The position numbers and the translations under genes were made by a program. From Planctomycetales bacterium (GTDB lineage: Bacteria > Planctomycetota > Planctomycetia > Pirellulales > Thermoguttaceae): a stretch of DNA of 7,146 nucleotides. The stretch lies in assembly GCA_007122045.1 (NCBI GenBank), contig SKJM01000135.1, forward strand, positions 1 to 7,146, in the 5' to 3' direction. Positions within the stretch are counted from its first letter, which is position 1. Every line of letters begins with the position of its first letter. Below are positions 1 to 4,416 of this stretch, piece by piece. The notes below the pieces were generated by a model that saw only the letters and a program-made list of their open reading frames with translations, was not told the origin of the DNA and searched no databases.

Positions 1-770
1 AAATCGCGGGCTTGGCGCTCGTAGTCGATGATGACGGGGACGATCTCGCAAATCTGCTCGATCAGTTCGTTTTCCATGCGTCCGAGCGTAATTTGATTGC
101 TGATCTGGTAGAAGTCGCCCATCGCCTGCGATCCCTCGCCGTACAGGCCGCGGACGGCAAGGTTGATCTTCTGGAGGCTCCGGAACACCTTTTCGATTTG
201 CCGGGTAATGACCAGTGCCGGCAGGTGGAGCATCACGCTCACCCGCATACCCGTGCCCACGTTGGTCGGGCAGGCGGTCAGGTAACCCAGCCGTTCGTCA
301 AAGGCATAGGTGACGCGCTGCTCGACGAGGTCGTCGAGGTGATTGATTTGGCTCCACACTCCGGGCAGGTCGAACCCGCTTTGCATGACCTGGATGCGCA
401 GGTGGTCCTCCTCGTTGATCATCAGGCTGACCGTTTCGCGGTCGTTGATGGCCACGGCGCGGGAGCCGCGGCTTTCGGCGTGTTCGCGGCTGATCAGGTG
501 GCGTTCGACCAGGAGTTGCCGGTCGAGCAATTCGAGTTCCTCGATGTCGACGTACAGGAGGTGCCCGGAAGCTTCCAGGCTCAGCACGCGTTCGCGGAGC
601 ATCCCTTCAATGCGCACGCGGTCCTGCTCGCTGGCCCGGGTGATGAAAGGAAAATCGGCCAGGTTCCGGGCCAGCCGGATGCGGCTGCTGATGACGATGT
701 CGGCCTCGGGGCCGGCGCCCCGGAGCCACTCGCCGCTGGTATTGGTCAGGTCACTGAGTTCCACAGACAC
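1..770 (-). CDS. mcsB: Protein arginine kinase McsB (3' end cut off by window edge)
   Basis: McsB phosphorylates arginine side chains with ATP; in Bacillus, phosphoarginine marks proteins for ClpC-ClpP degradation in the cytoplasm. I translated this frame by hand. About 256 residues are visible and roughly 100 C-terminal residues of a typical ~350-residue McsB lie beyond base 1. Hallmarks of the phosphagen-kinase fold are present: SSRIRLARN at 28-36, NEEDH at 119-123, and LTACPTNVGTG with catalytic Cys at residue 167, the same number as the catalytic Cys of characterised Bacillus-type McsB. A later RGLYGEGS...ISNQ stretch also matches the family. The start is GTG at 770: GAGG (781-778) lies 7 nt upstream and an in-frame TGA at 785-783 rules out a longer protein. 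A second GTG at 764 with GGAG 8 nt upstream is the alternative. It lies 138 nt downstream of mcsA on the same strand, so co-transcription is likely. Identity is near certain; the exact start is not. Confidence 0.95.
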   Translation of the reverse strand, partial: MSVELSDLTNTSGEWLRGAGPEADIVISSRIRLARNLADFPFITRASEQDRVRIEGMLRERVLSLEASGHLLYVDIEELELLDRQLLVERHLISREHAESRGSRAVAINDRETVSLMINEEDHLRIQVMQSGFDLPGVWSQINHLDDLVEQRVTYAFDERLGYLTACPTNVGTGMRVSVMLHLPALVITRQIEKVFRSLQKINLAVRGLYGEGSQAMGDFYQISNQITLGRMENELIEQICEIVPVIIDYERQARD

Positions 771-772
771 GA

Positions 773-908
773 CTCCGCCTCGTCACGGTTGTTCGTGTAC
801 ACGATTTGTTATTAGCACCTTTACCCCTAGCATACCCGATTTCGGTGTGGGAGGGAAGGGTGTCCGGTTCAAAGTGGCCACAACGGCACCCCCCCGGCCG
901 CGCCCAGG
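773..908 (-). promoter_or_regulatory. mcsA-mcsB intergenic region with a 12-bp palindrome
   Basis: This 138-nt gap separates two genes expected to work together. It contains a perfect palindrome TCGTGTACACGA at 793-804, flanked by AACAA-like sequence on both sides and lying just upstream of the mcsB ribosome site. A TATGCT hexamer in the gap could be a -10 element, but no matching -35 lies at the right distance, so a second promoter is only a possibility. It does not match the tandem GGTCAAA heptamers bound by CtsR. A run of seven C (889-895, plus strand) lies near the mcsA stop. An operator or an mRNA processing site are both possible; nothing proves either. Confidence 0.3.
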
Positions 909-1427
909 TTAGCCCTCCTCACTCTCAATCCGACGAATTTCATCGCGCAGCTCGGAGGCCCGCTCGTACTGCTCCTGACCGACGGCCTCCTGCATCTCCC
1001 GCCGCAGCCGGATCAACTGGGTCCGCTCGGCACTTCCCTCGGCGCTGCGCAAAGGCCGTTTCCCCGTGTGGCTCGTCTCGCCGTGGATGTTCATCAGCAG
1101 CGGCTCCAACTGCTTCTGGAAGGCGGCGTAATCGTTCGGGCATCCGAGCCGGCCATGGCTGCGGAATTCGTAAAACGTCGTCCCGCAAATCGGGCACGCC
1201 TGCTTGTCGAGCCGGGCCAACTCGTCGGCGGTCTGGCCGACCGCCATCTGCTGGGCCATCTGCTGAGCCAGCACCGCCGCCATGCTGCCCGCGCTGCTTG
1301 GCTCCGGCCCCGATTGCGAGAGGTATTCTCGGGCGTGCTCTTCGCACAGGTGGACCTCCTTGGGCTTTCCACCCGTCAGTTCCGTAATGTGAAACGTGGC
1401 CGGTTTATTGCACTGCTGGCATTTCAT
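909..1427 (-). CDS. mcsA: McsA-like zinc-finger / UVR-motif adaptor protein
   Basis: McsA is the zinc-binding partner that activates McsB kinase in Firmicutes; this 172-residue protein has the family layout and sits directly before mcsB. Visible parts: an N-terminal zinc site C3-x2-C6 with C28-x2-H31; an Ala/Gln/Met-rich linker (about 44-66); a second site C78-x2-C81 with C96 followed by PND; and a C-terminal UVR (UvrB/UvrC) helical motif at about 139-168. In Bacillus McsA the second half of each finger is normally Cys-x2-Cys, so His31 and Asp99 are variant positions. The start is ATG at 1427, giving the family-typical M-x-C opening, with GGTGA (1437-1433) 5 nt upstream. A GTG at 1436 would add three residues but has no clear ribosome site. 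A good promoter lies at 1564-1537. No ctsR-like gene is seen beside it, unlike the ctsR-mcsA-mcsB-clpC order of Bacillus. A generic UVR-domain protein is the alternative name, but adjacency to mcsB supports McsA function. Confidence 0.9.
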   Translation of the reverse strand: MKCQQCNKPATFHITELTGGKPKEVHLCEEHAREYLSQSGPEPSSAGSMAAVLAQQMAQQMAVGQTADELARLDKQACPICGTTFYEFRSHGRLGCPNDYAAFQKQLEPLLMNIHGETSHTGKRPLRSAEGSAERTQLIRLRREMQEAVGQEQYERASELRDEIRRIESEEG

Positions 1428-1536
1428 GCGGGTCACCGCTGATATTTGATCTTTCGCATCCGAAAACCTTTGCCAAGGCAGGACGGCATGTACCCCCTCG
1501 GGCTGGGCGCGGGACTATGGGTCCCCAACCCCTGGC

Positions 1537-1564
1537 ATTCTAACGGGCGGCCGGCGGCTGTCAA
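1537..1564 (-). promoter_or_regulatory. sigma70-type promoter for mcsA-mcsB
   Basis: On the minus strand TTGACA (1564-1559) is followed after 16 bp by TAGAAT (1542-1537). The -35 is a perfect consensus and the -10 has one mismatch. Transcription would begin near 1530 and leave a leader of about 100 nt before the mcsA ATG. It faces away from the plus-strand promoter starting at 1592. Confidence 0.75.
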
Positions 1565-1591
1565 GGCGGCCGGTCCTCAGCCGGAATCAGC

Positions 1592-1620
1592 TTGCCGGGC
1601 TTCATCGCGCCCTTTATACT
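1592..1620 (+). promoter_or_regulatory. sigma70-type promoter for the S41 peptidase gene
   Basis: TTGCCG (1592-1597), a 17-bp spacer, then TATACT (1615-1620) make a good housekeeping promoter reading into the peptidase gene. The start of transcription would be near 1627, giving a leader of about 175 nt. The stretch is noticeably A/T-richer at the -10 than its surroundings. Confidence 0.72.
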
Positions 1621-1626
1621 GCAAGG

Positions 1627-1803
1627 AGCAAGGCTCTCTGCGTTTCCCGATGGAGGCAGGCTTCGGTTCGGGCGCGATGCTCGGCGTGTCGCTGCCCGAG
1701 TTGACGCGGCGTGCACCTCGGAAACGGGAGAACCTGAAGGAAGCGGGGCCCGGTAATCGGGCCGCGAAAACCCCCAAACAGGCTAGGTCTCAGGAGCGTT
1801 CGG
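1627..1803 (+). promoter_or_regulatory. Long 5' leader of the S41 peptidase mRNA, with hairpins
   Basis: This is the transcribed, apparently non-coding part of the 376-nt gap between mcsA and the peptidase gene. It can form a CTCGG/CCGAG stem (1680-1684 with 1696-1700) and a GGCCCG/CGGGCC stem with a GTAAT loop (1747-1752 with 1758-1763). The latter is not followed by a T run, so it is not a typical intrinsic terminator. I do not recognise a known riboswitch class. The ribosome site AGGAG (1792-1796) stands 7 nt before the ATG at 1804. An open frame through the leader overlaps the peptidase gene out of frame and has no convincing ribosome site. Confidence 0.4.
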
Positions 1804-3234
1804 ATGCGGTCTATTGCAGGTTCGCGAGTTCTTTGGTGTTGGCTGGCGCCTTGGTTGCTGCTTGCGGCGACCATCTCCCCTTCTTTGGGTGAAAGCCCGG
1901 ATCCCGATCAGGGAGGTTGGGCCGAGCAGGAACAGTACGAGCTTTACAAACTGCTGGTCGATACGATCGACCAGGTCGAGCGAAACTACGTGAAAGACCT
2001 CGACCGGCGGGAATTGTTCGAAGCAGCCATTCAGGGGGTGCTGGGCAAGCTCGACCCCTACTCGGCGTATATCGGCCCGGAGGAACTTCAGCGGTTTCGT
2101 TCCAGCGTCGAGGCCGAATTCGGTGGGATCGGCATCCAAATCGGCCTGGAAGGCGGCCGGCTGAAGGTCCTCAGCCCGCTGGTCGGCACTCCCGCCTATC
2201 GGGCCGGAATTATCGCGGGCGACCGGATCGTCGAGATCGACGGCGAGAGCACGGAAGGTACGACCATCGACGAGGCGGTGAAACGCCTGAAGGGACAGCC
2301 CGGCACGCAAGTGCAACTGAGTGTGATGTCCGAGGGCGGCACGGAAAGGCGAACCCTCGAGGTCACCCGCGAACGGATCCACGTCGAAACCGTCCTCGGC
2401 GACCATCGCGACGCCGACGATGCCTGGAACTTCCTCCTCGATGAGCAGAACCGCATCGGCTACGTCCGACTCACCGCGTTCAGCCGCGACACCGCCCGCC
2501 GGCTGCAAACCGTCCTCCAGCAGCTCAAGACGCAGAACGTGCGGGGCTTGATTCTCGACTTGCGGTTCAACCCGGGCGGGCTGCTCAGCGCCGCCATCGA
2601 AGTGGCCGACCTGTTCATTGCGGAGGGCCGCATTGTGAGCACCACGGGCCGCAACAGCCCCGAACGCGCGTGGGACGCGAAAAAGAGGGCGACCTTCCCG
2701 AATGTGCCCATGGTCGTGCTCGTGAATCGCCACAGCGCCAGTGCGAGCGAAATCGTCGCCGCCTGCCTCCAGGACCACGGCCGGGCGTTGATCGTTGGCG
2801 CGCGCACTTGGGGCAAGGGCAGCGTGCAGAACGTGATCGAACTGGAGGACGGCGCCAGCGCCCTGAAGCTTACCACGGCCGCCTACCGCCGACCCAGCGG
2901 CAAGAACATCCACCGTTTCGACGAAACGGACGACAGCGGCGAGTGGGGGGTGATTCCCGACGAGGGCTACGAACTGAAGCTCGACGGCACCGAGTTGGCC
3001 AACCTCGTACAGGACCGACGCGAGCGCGACATCGTGCGCCCCCGCCCGGCCGCCGGCGGTGATGACGGCGGCGATGACGCCGGCGATGACGCCGGCGATG
3101 ACGGCGGCGATGACGGCGAGGAAGCCGAGCCGCAGCAGCAACCCGGCCGCACCATTCCGCCCCGCACCGTGCCCGATCGGCAGTTGGACGTGGCGCTGGA
3201 GTACCTCAGCGCCAAGCTGGCCCGGGCGGACTAA
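1804..3234 (+). CDS. ctpA: Exported C-terminal processing peptidase (S41 family, CtpA/Prc-like)
   Basis: This 476-residue serine protease should act outside the cytoplasmic membrane, trimming or degrading proteins from their C-termini. It begins with a signal peptide: Arg2/Arg8, a hydrophobic core at about 9-24, and possible cleavage after SLG near residue 29; there is no lipobox. An N-terminal helical region (about 38-95) precedes a PDZ domain (about 106-190) with the GIGI carboxylate-binding loop at 108-111. The S41 core (about 215-385) carries SASASE with nucleophile Ser313, general base Lys338 in GKGSVQ, and Gln342. The Ser-to-Lys (25) and Ser-to-Gln (29) spacings equal those I recall for CtpB, so it should be active. 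Residues 418-437 are five (G/A)GDD-type repeats, followed by a Glu/Gln/Pro-rich stretch and a short final helix. AGGAG 7 nt upstream supports the ATG. It is probably transcribed from the promoter at 1592-1620. The family is certain; the substrate is unknown. Confidence 0.94.
   Translation: MRSIAGSRVLWCWLAPWLLLAATISPSLGESPDPDQGGWAEQEQYELYKLLVDTIDQVERNYVKDLDRRELFEAAIQGVLGKLDPYSAYIGPEELQRFRSSVEAEFGGIGIQIGLEGGRLKVLSPLVGTPAYRAGIIAGDRIVEIDGESTEGTTIDEAVKRLKGQPGTQVQLSVMSEGGTERRTLEVTRERIHVETVLGDHRDADDAWNFLLDEQNRIGYVRLTAFSRDTARRLQTVLQQLKTQNVRGLILDLRFNPGGLLSAAIEVADLFIAEGRIVSTTGRNSPERAWDAKKRATFPNVPMVVLVNRHSASASEIVAACLQDHGRALIVGARTWGKGSVQNVIELEDGASALKLTTAAYRRPSGKNIHRFDETDDSGEWGVIPDEGYELKLDGTELANLVQDRRERDIVRPRPAAGGDDGGDDAGDDAGDDGGDDGEEAEPQQQPGRTIPPRTVPDRQLDVALEYLSAKLARAD
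3055..3114 (+). repeat. Five-copy 12-bp tandem repeat inside the peptidase gene
   Basis: Five 12-bp units of the form G(G/C)CGG(C/T)GATGAC run head to tail and encode (G/A)GDD five times. The copies differ only at a few bases. As 12 bp is a multiple of three, gain or loss of copies by slippage would keep the frame. The product is an acidic, flexible tail segment that could bind divalent cations or simply act as a linker. Confidence 0.85.
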
Positions 3235-3243
3235 GGGCATGGC

Positions 3244-3343
3244 GGCCGTTCCAGGGGGGACTGTCCGAATTTTCGCGGCGGCGGAGGTGTCCCGTATGGC
3301 TCACGCTACATTCGCCGCGGAAAGGGGACGGTCGCATTCGGCC
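3244..3343. repeat. Long imperfect inverted repeat in the ctpA-tsaD spacer
   Basis: The two arms are GACTGTCCGAATTTTCGCGG plus CG (3259-3280) and CGCCGCGGAAAGGGGACGGT plus C (3313-3333). They are complementary apart from a two-base gap and a few mismatches, with outer GGCCG (3244-3248) and CGGCC (3339-3343) extending the symmetry. The loop is 32 nt (3281-3312). It fills most of the 135-nt non-coding spacer. It could be a REP/MITE-type dispersed element, a transcription terminator for ctpA, or an mRNA hairpin. No T run follows, which weakens the terminator reading. Copy number elsewhere in the genome cannot be judged here. Confidence 0.55.
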
Positions 3344-3369
3344 GGTAAAGGGATGGGCGGACCAAGGGC

Positions 3370-4392
3370 ATGAATGTTCTGACCCTCGAAACCACCTGCG
3401 ACGAAACGTCTGCCGCCGTGGTGAACGACCGCTTGGAGGTGCTCGGCACCGTGGTGGCCTCCCAGGACGAGCTGCACCGGCGCTTCGGCGGCGTGGTGCC
3501 GGAAATTGCCTCGCGAGCCCACCTCGAACGCATGCTGCCGGTCCTCGACGAAACGCTGCGCCGGGCGGGGCTGGCGCTGGGCGACCTCGACGCCGTGGCC
3601 GTCGCCCATACGCCCGGGCTGGCCGGCTCACTGCTGGTGGGGCTGGTGGCGGCCAAGACCCTCGCCATGGCCCTCGACGTGCCGCTGGTGGCGGTCAATC
3701 ACTTGCAGGCCCACATCTACGCCTGCCGGCTGGCTGCCGGTCCCGAAGTGTTCCCCTGCGTGGGGCTGATCGTCAGCGGGGGGCACACCAACCTGTACCG
3801 GTGCCTCGGACCGCTCGACTTCACCTTGCTCGGGGCCACCATCGACGACGCCGCCGGCGAGGCGTTCGACAAGGTGGCCAGTATGTTGGGGTTGCCCTAC
3901 CCCGGCGGCCCGTCGCTCAGCCGCGCGGCCGTCCAGGGCGACCCGAACGCCTACCGCCTGCCCCGCCCCATGCTCGACGAGCCCGACCGGCTCGATTTCA
4001 GCTTCAGCGGCCTGAAGACAGCCGTGCGCTACCTGCTGGTGGGCCCGGGTCGGCACGATTTCGAGCAACTCGAACTCAGCCCGAAAAAAGTGGCCGATCT
4101 GGCCGCCGCTTTCCAGGAGGCGGTGGTCGACTGCCTGGTGGGCAAGGCGTTCCAGGCCCTGGCGGCGACGGGCTTGCGCACGCTTTGCGTGGGTGGCGGG
4201 GTGGCGGCCAACGCCCGGCTGCGCCAGCGTCTTGCCGAGCGGGCGGGGGACGAGTCGGTTGCACTGTACGTGGCGCCCATGGAACTATGCACCGACAACG
4301 CCGTCATGGGCGCCATCGCGCTGGAACGCATCCGCGCCGGGCAGTTCGCCCCGCTTACCCTCGACGTCAAACCGGGGGTGGTTCGGGCGTAA
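3370..4392 (+). CDS. tsaD: tRNA N6-adenosine threonylcarbamoyltransferase TsaD
   Basis: TsaD (formerly Gcp/YgjD) transfers the threonylcarbamoyl group to A37 of ANN-decoding tRNAs, working in the cytoplasm with TsaB and TsaE. The 340-residue length is normal for the family. Motifs of the ASKHA fold are all present: LETTCDET near residue 6, HTPGLAGSLLVG, the metal ligands H111 and H115 in NHLQAH, SGGHT with H139, the DDAAGEAFDK segment, PGGP, SFSGLKTA, and Asp309 in CTDNA (equivalent to E. coli Asp300). The His positions coincide with E. coli numbering. ATG at 3370 is chosen because it gives the standard M-N-V-L-T-L-E-T opening; AAGGG ends only 1 nt before it, so the ribosome site is poor or non-canonical. 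It follows ctpA by 135 nt on the same strand and may be read from the same promoter. tsaB and tsaE are not in the window. Confidence 0.97.
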   Translation: MNVLTLETTCDETSAAVVNDRLEVLGTVVASQDELHRRFGGVVPEIASRAHLERMLPVLDETLRRAGLALGDLDAVAVAHTPGLAGSLLVGLVAAKTLAMALDVPLVAVNHLQAHIYACRLAAGPEVFPCVGLIVSGGHTNLYRCLGPLDFTLLGATIDDAAGEAFDKVASMLGLPYPGGPSLSRAAVQGDPNAYRLPRPMLDEPDRLDFSFSGLKTAVRYLLVGPGRHDFEQLELSPKKVADLAAAFQEAVVDCLVGKAFQALAATGLRTLCVGGGVAANARLRQRLAERAGDESVALYVAPMELCTDNAVMGAIALERIRAGQFAPLTLDVKPGVVRA

Positions 4393-4403
4393 TCGGGCGG
4401 TGT

Positions 4404-4416
4404 GCTTCTCAGAAGC
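4404..4416. other. Small hairpin between convergent genes
   Basis: GCTTC-TCA-GAAGC forms a 5-bp stem with a 3-nt loop in the 16-nt gap between the tsaD stop and the stop of the facing gene. The loop is exactly the minus-strand TGA stop codon (4411-4409). No T tract follows on either side, so it is at best a weak bidirectional terminator or a chance palindrome. Confidence 0.3.

Noticed and set aside
12..815. A 267-codon plus-strand open frame
   Set aside because: It is the antisense of mcsB. The minus frame, beginning at a GTG, contains all McsB motifs, so this is a shadow.
1428..1600. CtsR-type operator next to the mcsA promoter
   Set aside because: I looked for tandem GGTCAAA-like heptamers on both strands; only a lone ATCAAAT-like match near 1447 is present, which is not enough.
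1747..1763. Intrinsic terminator or attenuator in the ctpA leader
   Set aside because: The GGCCCG/CGGGCC hairpin is good, but it is followed by GCGAAAACCCCC rather than a T run, and no T run lies on the other strand's exit side either.
1446..1892. A 148-codon plus-strand open frame across the divergent promoter region into ctpA
   Set aside because: It spans both promoters, has no convincing ribosome site, overlaps the signal-peptide region of ctpA out of frame, and has no family resemblance.
1783..3240. A 485-codon minus-strand open frame opposite the S41 peptidase gene
   Set aside because: It mirrors almost exactly the ends of ctpA and reads as low-complexity Ala/Val/Arg/His sequence without motifs, while the plus frame has a complete S41 active site.
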